Shown in pieces: positions 32,590 through 44,647 of a stretch of DNA of 64,000 nt; position 1 is the stretch's first letter; every line of letters starts with the position of its first letter. The notes under the pieces are model-generated. The model was not told where the DNA came from, ran no database searches, and saw only the letters and a list, made by a program, of their open reading frames with translations. The stretch lies in the NCBI RefSeq assembly GCF_029873635.1, contig NC_080417.1, positions 26,608,182 through 26,672,181 of the forward strand, given 5' to 3'. The stretch comes from Malania oleifera (taxonomy: Eukaryota; Streptophyta; Magnoliopsida; Santalales; Ximeniaceae). The translations under genes and the position numbers were made by a program.

Positions 32590-34646
32590 CTATTGGCCTT
32601 ATAAGGCTTAACATCTTGTTTTGATGCTAACAAATAAGCGAAACTTAACATATTTGGTTAAGTAATGACATCTTAGGACTCAACTATGAGAAAGCAAGGT
32701 CAAGTGCTTAGAAGAATATCCAAAGCTTATATTTTAAAGAAGGATGATCATATGAAGCTTAAGGCATGGAAAGATGACTTATTAAAACTTGAATAATATG
32801 AGAGCGTGGATGTTAAAGAGATTAAAGTATACCAAAGCTTGAAGAAAAGCAAAAGAACTCAAAGAAAAAAAAACATGAAGATTAAAGCGCCTAGAATGTC
32901 AAAAGTCCTAGAAGTCTTTATGTAGGTACTTCATATTTTAAATATCTTTTGAAATATGTCGAAGCTTATTAGGATGCATCAAGGACATAGAGACCAAGTT
33001 TTTGAAAATCTCTGGAAAATGTTTTTGAAAAGTCACATTCAAGGTTTTGAAATAACAAATGATTTAAAAGCTTAATAAATAGAAGTTTTGAAAAAAATTG
33101 ACTAGTCAACCGACTAACTAGGATATACTGAATTTTTCCTAGCCGACTAACAAATACATTGAGTTGAATATCTGCCCAGCCGACTAACCATTTTGAATTG
33201 AGATCAGTCAGGCGACTGATAAGCCTAGCCAATTAACTCTTTTTTAACTGTGTTTAGTCAGCCGACTAACAATTTCATGGATTTTATTTCTGGCAGACAG
33301 AAGGGTCTCAGCCGCCTATCCAACAGACTGACCCAGTAAAAATACCTACCCAATCGTTTGTCTAGCCAACTGACTCTACGGGATTTTTAATTTTGAACTT
33401 TAACAGGAAAATTCTAAAAATTAGTTTTTTAAATATGAACGTTATAAAAACTTGGTGGAAACTCTAAGTAACTTTGGAAATAAGGAAACTCATCCTAAAA
33501 AGTTTATAAATACTCCTTTAAATCCAAGAAATCAAATAACTAACAAATCACACAACATTCAAGCATTCAGCTCTCAATCTCTCACAAAGCTCTTTCTTGC
33601 TCACACTCCATCTGTGAGAATTCATCTGAATTGCTGTTGATTTATAAGCCTACGGTTCTAATACTAAGTTTTCTCAATCACTAAAGAACCCTTGGTGATA
33701 TCTTATACTTGATCTTCAATTCTATTTCATCTTGATATTTAAATTCTTAAAGTACATAGAGCTGAATTTGTACTAATCTGCTATGTTTGAGAGTGTTTTT
33801 GTGTGCAGTGTTTATTTCGTATTTCTTGTAGTTCTTGAACGATTCTAGGTTGTTGGATCATTGACCAAGTGTGGGGTATTGCTTGGAGAGGTGCAGCTCT
33901 AGCCTATTGAAGGAGTGACTGAGTGTAAGGTGTCGCTTGGAGAGGCGGTGCTCTAGCCTATTGAAAGAGTGTGTAATGGTGTTGTTCTACCTGGAAAGGA
34001 ATTGGTTTAGTGAATCCTTAGGCGGTTTGCCTAAGGCAAGGACATTGGCTGGGGATAAGCCGAACCTCGTAAAAAACCCGATCTCACTCTCTTTCCCTTA
34101 CTCTCTTTAAATTCCAGCAAACATATAAATTGTGTGGATGTTTTAAATTCCTTAATCATAAAAACTACGTGGATTGGAAATTAAAAAAATCAAAGTTTAA
34201 TTTTGATTTGGGTTTGCAAAAACTGAAAGGGAGTAAGTTGGTTGATCAATACTTCGCGAAAACCTCAAAGGGAGTACGTTGATTAGTTAACACCCAAAGA
34301 TAAATTAACTAAGAGTTTATTTAAATTCTGAGTTGTGGTTTACTTTGAAGAATCAATTTCATTCTCTATAGGGCTTGCATAAAATTTCATAAACACAGGG
34401 CTGTTAACAAAAGCTAAAATCTGAATATTAATTTTTTTGGGTTGAACACTTTCGTTGATTGATTGGCAGAATATTTAAGTTTTGTTTTACTTGAGTTGTG
34501 TTGTGATTAGTTGTGAAATGAATAAAGAACTAAGGATTGGTTGTATGATTGCTAAAATAACTAGAGGTTAATAATTTACGAAAACAATTTAAACAAAATT
34601 TTAAAACCCAATTCACCCCCTTCTTGGAACTACACCTTAGTTTTCA
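32590..34646 (+). repeat. Element B LTR, left copy
   Basis: Starts TATTGGCCTTATAAGGC (TGTTGGCC in the right copy, so the terminal TG is mutated) and ends CTTAGTTTTCA. A cluster of AGCCGACTAAC, AGCCGACTAACAA and AGGCGACTGATAAGCC-like words spans about 33104-33370, with a TATA box TTTATAAATACTCC at about 33502. Two GGTATTGCTTGGAGAGG-type repeats lie near 33877 and 33930. Length 2,057 bp. Confidence 0.9.
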
Positions 34647-34648
34647 AT

Positions 34649-34662
34649 TGGTATCAGAGCGG
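34649..34662 (+). promoter_or_regulatory. Element B primer binding site
   Basis: TGGTATCAGAGCGG two bases after the LTR end; matches the initiator tRNA-Met primer site through TGGTATCAGAGC. Confidence 0.92.
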
Positions 34663-34703
34663 GGTTATAACAAATCCTAACAAGTAGTTATATAAATATC
34701 TAG

Positions 34704-36060
34704 ATGGCACACTTAGGCGTAGCTCCCTTTGGAGAGGGTCAATCATCAACTAGGCCTCCTATCTTTTGTGGTTTAAACTACACATTTTGGAAACAACGCA
34801 TGAGAATCTATCTACAAACCCTAGATTGGAAAGCATGGAAGATTGTCACACATGGTGACCTTATCCCTACCAAACTTGTAGATGGTAAAGAAATACCCAA
34901 AGAAGAAAAAGAATGGACCGACAATGACCATAGGATGTTATAAGTAAATTCAAGTGCTATGAATGCACTGTATTGTGCCCTTGATATGAATGAATTCAAT
35001 AGGGTCATGGCTTGCAAATTAGCCAAAGATATTTGGGTTAAATTAGAAGTTACTTATGAAGGAACCATTGATGTTAGAGATAGTAGAATATACATGCTCA
35101 CAAGCGAGTATGACGCATTCAAGATGAATCCAGATGAATCAATTACCAACATGTATACAAGGTTTACACACATAATAAACTCCCTAAATGCATTAGGAAA
35201 AACTTACACCACCTATGAGATGATCCGAAAAATTCTTAGACGGCTGCCACCTATATGGGAACCAAAAGCCACTGCAATAACCGAAGGAAGAAATTTGAAA
35301 AATATCTCCTTAAATGATGAACTCATAGCTTCTCTCCTCATATATGAAATGGCAATAAATGAAAGGTGGAAAAAACTAAAGCCCAATAATTTATAGCCTT
35401 CAAAAATTTCAAAAGAAAACTCTAGTAGTGAAGATGAAGTGGATGAACTAACCTTCATATCTGTGAAACTTACAAGAATTCTAAGAAGGAAAAATAAATT
35501 CAAAAGAAGAATCCAAAACTCAGAATCATATAAAGAAGAATCCCCACATGTTATAATTTCAAGAGGGATGGACACATAAAACCGGAATGTCCACTACTTA
35601 AGAAAGATTCTAAAAAGAAAAAGAAAAAAGCAATGAAAGCCGCTACTTGGGACAATATGAGTACAAGAAATTTCGATAATATATCAAGTGACCAAAAAGT
35701 TGCTTGCTATATGGCTTGGGACGATGAGGAAAGCTCTTCATCCAAATCTGTTAATGGTGATTCATCTAATGAATCCAATGATGAGAGCATGTTATCTTAT
35801 GAAGAGTTACAAAATAATTTATTCAGAGTGCATAAGATGTCAGTCAAAGTAACTAAATAATACACATCATTGAAAAATAAGAATGAAGGAGTGATGAAAG
35901 AGTTAAAATCCCTTAAACTTGCGGAAAGAGACAAAGATTCAAAAATTAAGAAAATAGAAAATAAGAATGAAGCTGTGATAAAAGAGTTAGAATCTAAAAA
36001 TCTTGCTGAGAAAGAAAAAGATTTGAAAATCAAAAGATTAGAAAACAAGAGTGAAAAGTT
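34704..36060 (+). pseudogene. gag: Element B gag, 5' part
   Basis: Begins MAHLGVAPFGEGQSS at 34704 and is collinear with element A gag: THGDLIPTKLVDGKE, AMNALYCALDMNEFNR and TRFTHIINSLNALGKTYTT. Stops fall at 34941, 35394 and 35858. The first zinc knuckle (about 35540) reads CYNFKRDGHIKPEC, with Phe in place of the second Cys, and lies out of frame. A Lys/Glu-rich repetitive helix (KNKNE, KIENKNEAVIKELES) runs to 36060, where a solo LTR interrupts the gene. The gene resumes at 38198. Confidence 0.87.
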
Positions 36061-36065
36061 AATGA

Positions 36066-38192
36066 TGTTGACTCTACGAGTTCAATCCTGTTTTGATAAT
36101 GACAAATCACTTGATATTTGATCTGTGCATTGAGTTTGTGAACAGGACTTACACTAAGCATGCACGAAAAGATAACGAGTCATGGAAGCCATAAAGTAAA
36201 GCTGATACATCTTAGAAAGCACCATGGAACTCAAAGAGTATGAGAATCAAGATGCAAGCGGTAAAGTTCAAGAATATTTTGGGAATGGGTATTTAGAACT
36301 CATGTACTTACATTTTCATATGATTTAATTTGAGGCTTAATATAACTTAGAATGATTTTAAGTTCATGCATTTCATGTACATCATTAGAAAACTCTTATG
36401 GACTTAGAAATGTTCTTAAAATCATGAAAAATATGTTTTATAAAAGACCCAATAAAAGGAGCAAAACAAAATTTTAAATTAGAAAAGAAAATTTGAGAAA
36501 AAAGGGACTTTAGTAGCCTGAACTCAACCTCAGGTGCTTGAAGAATTTCTTCAGTAGCCTGAAGATTAAGCTCGGTAGCTTGAAGAATTAAATGGGAAAG
36601 ATAGAACCTGGCAGAGGTACTTCGGTCGCCTGACCCTAGAACCTCAGGCGTCTAAAGTTGTCACTTCAAGAGCCTGAACCCCACTTCGGTTGCCTGAACT
36701 TGCGGGAAACTTAAAATTCAGATTTTTATTAAAAAGACTCGCGAGCTATTTTATTGATCCAATGGCTGACATCAATCCTAAGGGTAATATACTATATAGT
36801 TTGAATATCTAAACCCTAGACAAGAGGTTAGACATACAAGAAAGAGAAGAACACACGTTGTTGCAAGAACATTGAAAATCTACTCCTAGTGCTATACGAT
36901 TGCCTACACTTCAATCTCTATTCTTCAAGCTTGGGAAAATCAACTCATATTCTCAAAGGGAACTTGTTTACTCTACTGTACTTCAATCTAGTATTGAGGT
37001 TTGGTTTTTCAAGTTATTAGTCTTACGAACTTTTCATCTCATCTCATTTCTTGTATTTGACTAGCATTGGAAAAGTTTTGATCTTGAGTGTGCTTATTCG
37101 TATAAAAATTAAGTTTTGAAGCGATCATTACTTGAGAAAGGTTATTTAACTTAGTTGATTGAATTTTGATTCAAGAGCATATTAATATACATATATTTTT
37201 CAAAAAGCTTATTATTGAAAAACCTAGTTTGATTAAAAAGGTGATCTTGAAAGTATCTATACATATACATAACTATTTTAAACAAGATCATTATTTGATT
37301 TAAGTGTGTGTTTTCTAAAAGATTTATATTTTAGATATATTAAATCTTGATTAAATATCCTTGGTACTTATAACCATACAATTAATTGAAGGATATTTTC
37401 TGAAAATTAATATACTCAAATTGTGATTGAATACATCAACTACAACTTTGTGATTTTGATTGAGTTTGTATTCAAGACAGTTTTTTTTTTTTTTTTTGTT
37501 AACTAGCTCACATCAAACATACTTGTACATCTTTACAAAGTGAATCAAGAACCCTAGTTGACTCCAAGGCATTTCAAATATCTCTTTACTTGGAAGTTGT
37601 GGTTAAATAGAGATTTGTGTGTTGAAGCATATCATACATAAAACGATTGTATCGTTTTTCATACATTCATGAGCTTCAAGTTATATCATATGTTAATGTA
37701 TTAGGAAATTGAATTGTACTCACAAGCTTTTGTTAGAAGCATTGTTTTGAGTGTTGTTTTCCAGATTCTATTGTATACATGGTTCGGTGTGTGAACCGGT
37801 GTGTGAGGAAAGAGTTGTATCTCTTGTAAGCAGTGGAGTAGGAGGAAGCTGTGCCTCTTGTAAGTAGCAGATTGTAAGGGAAGCTCCATCCCACTTTAAG
37901 GAGCAGGGTTTTAGTGAATCCTTGAGTGGTTACTCAAGGCGAGGACGTAGGCCAAGTCGGCTGAACCTCGTAAAACTGCGTTTGTCCTCTCTCTTCCCTT
38001 CACTCTTTATTTTTAGCATTGCATTTAAATTGTGTATATTGCATGCATATATTGAATAGCCGTACACATACATAATTGAGTAACAAGAAGTTGTTGGTAA
38101 ATTTATAAGAAGAGTTTAAGAGGTAACTAAGTGCCTTAGAATTTTTTAAATATCCAATTCACCGCCCTCTTGGTATTACACCTAATTCAACA
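36066..38192 (+). mobile_element. Solo Sirevirus-type LTR inside element B gag
   Basis: 2,127 bp from TGTTGACTCTACGAG to CCTAATTCAACA, flanked on both sides by AATGA (36061-36065 and 38193-38197), a 5-bp target duplication. No PBS or internal region. A motif cluster at about 36515-36710 has CTTCGGTCGCCTGACC, CCTCAGGCGTCT and CTTCGGTTGCCTGAA; a TATA-like ACTATATAGT lies near 36789. The gag reading continues on both sides, so the insertion is younger than element B. Confidence 0.93.
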
Positions 38193-38197
38193 AATGA

Positions 38198-38702
38198 AGT
38201 AGGAGATCTAAGATCCCAAACTTCCATTGGTAATGAGAAAGACATATATATTTCTGAATTAGAAAATAAAATCACAAAAATGTCTCAAAATCAAGAAAAA
38301 GGTAAAAATATACAAAATTCAAAAATTTATGATCTTAAGAAAGAAATTAAGGATCAAGCCAAAATCATCTACAAATTCACAAAAGGAAAATAAAATTTTG
38401 ACAAAATGATTGGCTTACAAAGAATGTCCTTGAATAAAAAAGACATAGGATTCAATGGAATTGAAAACACAAAGAAAAAGAATCTTTACATGGGATACTT
38501 TACAAAAGAATCTAAAACTTATGCTAGCACTTCTTCAAATGCTTACACCCACACCACATGCTACCTATGTAAGAACAAGGGACATATAAAGTTTGAATGT
38601 CCATTTAATATGAAAGGTGTGAAAACTAAACAAGTATGGAAAGTAAAAGAACCATCCCTTGTTAAACCATCCAAACCCAAGAAAGTATGGGTACCAAGAT
38701 GA
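38198..38702 (+). pseudogene. gag: Element B gag, 3' part with second zinc knuckle
   Basis: Continues gag after the solo LTR: a charged helix (ISELENKITKMSQNQ), a stop at about 38392, then an open frame 38406-38702. That frame has GLQRMSLNKKDIGFNG and TYASTSSNAYTHTTCY, and the intact knuckle CYLCKNKGHIKFEC near 38562. It ends KPKKVWVPR followed by TGA. In element A the corresponding point runs on into the protease; here no protease, integrase or RT sequence follows. Confidence 0.87.
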
Positions 38703-39762
38703 AATACTATGACTAAATCCTTCAAATTCAATTGATATCAAATCTATGGAAAATCATAAAAGGATATTGAACAAAATTGAAATAGAGAATAAGAATAAAA
38801 TTTTTCAAGCTTATTAATGCTTATCTTATTGAAACTAATGAAAATTGTTGGCCTTAATCCATAAATGAATCATACAAAGGCTTAACTTAGAAATTATTAA
38901 GATTTGAAAAGCAATATGAATTTTGGGTGTCTATATGAAAAAAAAAAAAAAAATCCTGCACCAAATTGAGCTTATTACATGAGTATTTTGATAAAGAAGA
39001 GAGCTTGGCAAAGAAATTGTGAAAGAAACAAACTTCTAAAGAAAACAAAGGTTAGCCGACTGACTGAACAAACATCGTAAGGAGAAAGGATAGGTTAGCC
39101 GACTGACCAAGCTCAGCCGACTAAATGAAGGTAAAATTTTTATACAAGTTTAATATGAAATATATTTGAGAATAGGAGATACTTGAGCAACATAAGAACA
39201 ATCTACGTAAAAGTGTAGTACAATGCACATGATAATGATATACTACATGCTTATATGATATGCAATATGTTACATGTGTATATCTTGAAATCTCTAAAGA
39301 AAATGAAAATATTGATGATTTATGGCTCACTATATTTTGAAAATCTGAGCAAAAGTTATTAAGCATGATTTAGAAACATGAATTTTGATATGTTTTGATT
39401 AATTATTGACCATGCATGCTAATGATGGATCACATGGATAAATAGAAAAATTTGCGTCTAAATAATTTTAGTATCCATGAGTAGTGCATAATGTGACATT
39501 AGCATTCGTATCTATATATAAAGTATATTGGTATCCATGAATATATTAATTAATATTTGAGCATGACAAGCATAATTATATCCATGAGTATGTTGTGGCA
39601 TTGACATGATATTGATATTTGATATTAGTATCCATGAGCACATACATGATATATTTAAAGCATGGGATGATAAACTTAAAAGCATAATTGGTATCAAATC
39701 TGAATGTATTAAATTCAGGGGGAGTGATATGACTTATCGCTTGTATTAATTTGTTTCCCTAT

Positions 39763-39838
39763 TTTTCAATTGGTATCATGAACTAATGAAATTTTCAATT
39801 GGTATCATAAATTAATGAAATTTTCAATTGGTATCATG
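39763..39838 (+). repeat. Tandem primer-site-like repeats in element B
   Basis: TTTTCAATTGGTATCA occurs three times with a 29-bp period (TGGTATCA at 39771, 39800 and 39829). The same string forms this element's LTR-PBS junction at 34641-34656. Confidence 0.9.
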
Positions 39839-40157
39839 AATTATGATTGACAAATATGACTTTTGAAGTATATTTAGCCAATATGAATTGTGTGCAGCAT
39901 ATGCTTGTTTGTGAATTTAAAGATGTTACAATACATATGCAATATGAATTACAAATATGAAATAAGCATGACTATTAAAGAAGTTTTTGAGCACACTTTA
40001 AGCATGATGAATTTTGAGCTAATATGAACCTTGACAACGACCTATACTTTTGCTTATGGTTGCTCATAGCCCTAGTAACTATACGTTTTCTTGTTTATCT
40101 TACTCTTTTTTATTGATGTCAAAAGGGGGAGAAGTTTTTGGGCAAAAATTGAACATG

Positions 40158-40185
40158 ATATATATATATATATATATATATATAT
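40158..40185. repeat. (TA)n microsatellite
   Basis: Uninterrupted TA tract of about 28 bp within the 3' region of element B. Confidence 0.95.
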
Positions 40186-40377
40186 CAAAAGAGGTAGAAG
40201 TTTTTGATATTGAATGATCTTGAACTTGAATGATGTAATGAGCATGATAGTAAAAGAGTTTTTGAAATTGACCTTGATATTGTTAAGTTTGTTAAGATAA
40301 TGCTTATTCTAAGGGGGGGCCTTTTTAAGGCTTACTCAAATTTTTCCTCGTTTGTCATCATAAAAAAGGGGGAGATT

Positions 40378-42117
40378 GTTGGCCTTACAAGACTTAGCAT
40401 CCTGTTTTGATGCTAACAAATAAGTGGAACTTAACATATTTGGTTGAGTAATGACATTTTAGGACTCAACTATGAGAAAGTAAGGTCAAGTGTTCAGAAG
40501 AATATCCAAAGCTTATATTTTAAAGAAGGATCATCATATGAAGCTTAAGGCATGGAAAGATGACTTATTAAAGCTTGAAGAATATGAGAGCATGTATGTT
40601 AAAGAGCTTAAGGTATACCAAATCTTGAAGAAAAGTAAAAGTGTTCAAATAAAAACAAGCATGAAGACTCAAGCACCTAAAATGTCAAATGTCCTAGAAG
40701 TCTTTATGTAGGTACTTCATATTTTAAATATCTTTTGAAATATGTTGAAGCTTATTTGGATGCATCAAGGACTTAGAGACCAAGTTTTTGAAAAACTCTG
40801 GAAAATGTTATTGAAAAGTCACATTCAAGTTTTTCAAATAACAAATGGTTTAAAAGCTTAAAAAATAGAAGTTTTGAAAAAAAAAAATGACTGGTTTGCC
40901 GACTGACTAGAATATACTGAATTTTTCCTAGCCAACTGAGAAATACATCAAGTTGAATATTTGCCTAGCCGACTGACCATTTTGAATTGAGATCAGTCAA
41001 GCCACTCACAACCCCAACCGACTGACTCTTTTTGAACTATTTTCAGTTAGTCAACTGACAATTTCCTAGATTTTATTTATGGCAGACAAAAGGGTCTCAG
41101 CCGCCTGTCCAGCCAACTGACCCTGTAAAAATACCTACCCAGTCGCCTGTCCAGCCAACTGATTTTACGAGATTTTAAATTTTGAACTTCAACAAGAAAA
41201 TTTTAAAAATTAGTTTTTCAAATATGAACATTATAAAAACTTGGTGGACACCCCAAGTAACTTGGGAAACAAGGAAACTCATCCTAAAAAGTCTATAAAT
41301 ACTCCTTTAAATCCAAGAAATCAAATAACCAAGCAATCACACAGCATTCAAGCATTCAACTCTCAATCTCTCACAAAGTTCTTTCTTGCTCACACTCCAT
41401 CTGTGAGAATTCATCTGAATTGCTACTGATTCATAAGCCTATGATTCTAATACTAAGTTTTCTCAATCACTAAAGAACCCTTGGTGATATCTTATACTTG
41501 ATCTTCAATTCTATTTCATCTTGACATTTAAATTCTTGAAGTACATAGTGCTGAATTTGTACAAATCTCCTCTGTTTGAGAGTGTTTTTGCATGCAGCGT
41601 ATTTTGTATTTCTTGTAGTTCTTGGACGATTCCAGGTTGTTGGATCGTTCACCAAGTGTGGGGTATCGCTTGGAGAGGTGCAACTCTAGCATATTGAAGG
41701 AATGACCGAGTGTGGGGTATCACTTTGAGAGGTGATGCTCTAGCCTATTGAAGGAGTGTGTAACGGTGTTGTTCCGCCCGGAAAGGAACTGGTTTAGTGA
41801 ATCCTTAGGTAGTTTGCCTAAGGCGAGGACATAGGCTGGGGATAAGCCGAACCTCATAAAAAACCCGGTCTTACTCTTTTTCCCTTACTCTCTTTAAATT
41901 CCAGCAAACATATAGATGCTTTAAATTCCTTAATCATAAAAACTACATGGATTGGAAATTAAATAAATCAAAGTTTAATTTTGATTTGGGATTACAGAAA
42001 TCGAAAGGGAATACGTTGGTTGATCAATACTTTGCGAAAACCTCAAAGGAAGTATGTTGATTAGTTAACACCCAAATACGAATTAACTAAGAGTTTATTT
42101 AAATTCTGAGTTGTTGG
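40378..42117 (+). repeat. Element B LTR, right copy, 3' truncated
   Basis: TGTTGGCCTTACAAGAC follows AAAAAAGGGGGAGAT. It aligns with the left copy up to AAATTCTGAGTTGT (about 42117), then breaks, losing roughly the last 300 bp. A motif cluster at about 40895-41165 has TTGCCGACTGACTAG, AGCCGACTGACC and AGTCGCCTGTCC, with a TATA box TCTATAAATACTCC at about 41292. No target duplication can be tested. Confidence 0.88.
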
Positions 42118-44075
42118 GAATTTGAGTTGTGGATCAAACACATATATCAAGCTTATGAACACACACAATCCAATTTATTTTAATATAGCATGTGTAGAGT
42201 GCTTCATATGCTTCATATGCTTTAATATCTTCAATATGCTCTAACATGGTGAATAAAACATTTAATATGCTCAAAATATTTCATCTTTGCCTTTTAAAAT
42301 TCACTCCCCCTTTGGACATCAATAAAAAACAACGGGTAAAAGTAACAAGCCACTAGACAAGGTAAGAAGTCATACAATTACAAGTAAGGCAAGGAAACAA
42401 ACAAACCAAGTGTTTTTCATCCAAAATACTGAATACTTTCAAAAAGTTCCAAAATTCAGTTGTTGAGTACAAAAACAATCTAAAGATCAGTTGTTAGCAT
42501 CATCGTTTCCTTCTTCCTCTTTTGAACTATCCTCTTCTTCCATATCTTCCTCTTCTTCAGCCTCATTCCCTTCCTTAGATTCCTCATCATGACTGCCATC
42601 TTGCTTGCTAGAGCAGAGCTAATATCCATCGGATCAGTGGTGCGAGAGGAGCTGGCCAAGTGTTTCTAAATATGACTTAGGCGTTCATCAGGTGAAGTAT
42701 AATTTTCTTGAAGGGAGGAAAAATTTGTTTGAAGGGATTGGAGTCCTGTCTGCATGGTATTACTGAAAGTGGTGAATTGCTTATAGAAAGGATTAAACCA
42801 AGCAAGTGTAGTTGCAGCAAGTGGTTGATGCATCTCCACTTCCCTTTAAAATCCATCCATCCTCATATTTTTAATAACCCATTAGTTTTAGTGTAGTGGA
42901 ATTAAAAAGATCATAGTGGATTCATTTTACAAAAAACTCAATAGGGGATGAGACTTGTAAGTGGGCAAAGATCTTATTCAGAATACCTCTATAAGGAAGA
43001 ATAACCCGTCGAGCTTCAACAAGGGATATCATCTATTTAAGTATTAGACTTGATAAGTCAAGCTTCTTGCCCTTGAGCAAGCATCATAGTACAAAACAGT
43101 TTAAATAGGAGATATACGCATATGAACTAGCTTGAGGAAGGATATTGTAAGTGGTGATTTTTTGAAGAATTTGTGCTTGAAGATTCATGTGTTTGTATAA
43201 AGGAGAATTTTCAAATGAAACAGCTTCGTCATCCATGATTAAAGGAAGAAATTCTCGAGGAGTAAAGCCTTGTTCCATTATCCATAAGGTTCCAAAAGGA
43301 GGGCATTCGAAATCTCCTTTGTTAACTTTGAGAATAGTAGCTAGGGATTTGGGAGTAAGTGTAATGGATTTACCCATTACTTTGGTAGCAAGCCCAGACT
43401 CTTCCTTAACCAAATTGGCATAAAAAACCTTCACGGGCTTAGGGAAGTGTCCCTAGGCTTGATACAAGACAAAATTTTTCCATCTAGATGCATTGGACAA
43501 TGATAGGATTTGAGGAAAATTTTAAGTGAAAAAGGGTGGCCTTAGGAATTTTACCTAAAATCGGATCTGCCATTCGTAGGTGATTTTGCTAGAAATTCTT
43601 GGCATGTGGAGCAACAAGCCATTGTTCGATAGTGGAGTCCTAAATAGATTGGGAAGAAGTGGAGGGATTTTTTCGCCCAACAATTGTAGTTCACAACATT
43701 ATGGATTTTTAATGAAAGTTAATAGGTGGAAAAATCTTAGGTTTGCATGAGGAATCGTATGTGGATGATGAGGTGTGGAAGTTATAGGTGGTTTTGGAGG
43801 TTGAAGTAGTAAGAGACAAAGGGGAGTGAGAGGACGGGAAAGGAGCGCACCAAAGTTAGGTCACTGACAACTCGAAGAGTTAGGGTTTTTAACAATGCTT
43901 TTATTAAGTTCCATCAGTTAGTTGGATGACTCTTTGTTGTTTTAGAAAAATTTTCTTCAATCAGTAGGCTGGACTTTTGGTCAATCCGCCGACTGTTGCA
44001 TTTCTTTGTAAAGATTTGTTCAGTCAGTCGGCTGAGCGTATGGTTAGTCGACTGACCTTTGTTCTTTCTTAAAAT
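42118..44075 (-). pseudogene. Minus-strand Sirevirus fragment with the extra ORF
   Basis: On the minus strand the order is a motif cluster (44060-43900: GTCAGTCGACTAACC, CTCAGCCGACTGACTG), then the extra ORF, then 3' non-coding with a purine tract (CCAAAGGGGGAG, about 42318-42307). The best open piece (43434-43084) reads KVFYANLVKEESG, WIMEQGFTPREFLPLIMDD and NLQAQILQKITTYNILPQ, matching the extra ORF of element A. A Glu/Asp/Ser-rich tail lies at about 42620-42500. Stops and shifts interrupt it. There is no LTR on either side; it is inserted between the broken LTR of B and element C. Confidence 0.85.
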
Positions 44076-44647
44076 TTGTATTCTTACACAATCTCTCTGT
44101 TACGTAACAAACCAAGATCTCTTCTAATGGCTATAAATTTGTCTTCTAAGAGTGGTATCATAAAATCAACAATAATGTCAAAGGAAGAAAAAACTGTTAG
44201 TAAAGATATGACTATTAAAACACACTACACATGCTATATTGAAAATAAATTGAGTGTATTCATATGTTTTGATATGCATGTTTGATGATATGTTCAAAAT
44301 GTGATTTTACGTGAACTTTATTATTTTTTTCTCTTATTGATTGATGTCAAAAGGGGGAGAAGTATAAGCAAAAATTGAGCATAATAGCATGATATTGCAA
44401 AAATTGAGCATGAACATAATATATATCAAAAGGAGGAGAAGTGTTTGTTATTGATTGATAAACTTGAACTTGAATAAAGTGACGAGCATGATTGTAAAAT
44501 TAAGCGATGAGCATGATTATAAAAGAGTTTTTGAGATTAATATTGTTCTTACAAATATTGTTAAAATGATGCTTATTAAAAGGGGGAGTCTTTTTAAGGC
44601 TCACTCCAATTTTTACTTCTTGTTTGTCATCTCAAAAAGGGGGAGAT
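44076..44647 (+). mobile_element. Element C internal 3' end
   Basis: Plus-strand 3' non-coding sequence of a third Sirevirus-type element. Purine tracts are TCAAAAGGGGGAGAAG (about 44346), CAAAAGGAGGAGAAG (about 44428), TAAAAGGGGGAGTC (about 44577) and AAAAAGGGGGAGAT just before the LTR. Arrangement parallels elements A and B. The left boundary near 44076 is approximate. Confidence 0.72.

Larger units (their letters stand above)
38703..40377 (+). mobile_element. Element B internal 3' region, without pol or extra ORF
   Basis: About 1.7 kb of AT-rich non-coding sequence between gag and the right LTR. It holds a motif cluster (39049-39125: GTTAGCCGACTGACTG, GTTAGCCGACTGACC, CTCAGCCGACTAA), spaced TATCCATGAG words (39472-39640), three tandem primer-site-like units (39763-39838), a TA repeat (40158-40185) and purine tracts at about 40121, 40308 and 40364. 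The segment matches element A's region after pol, so pol is absent by deletion. Confidence 0.8.
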
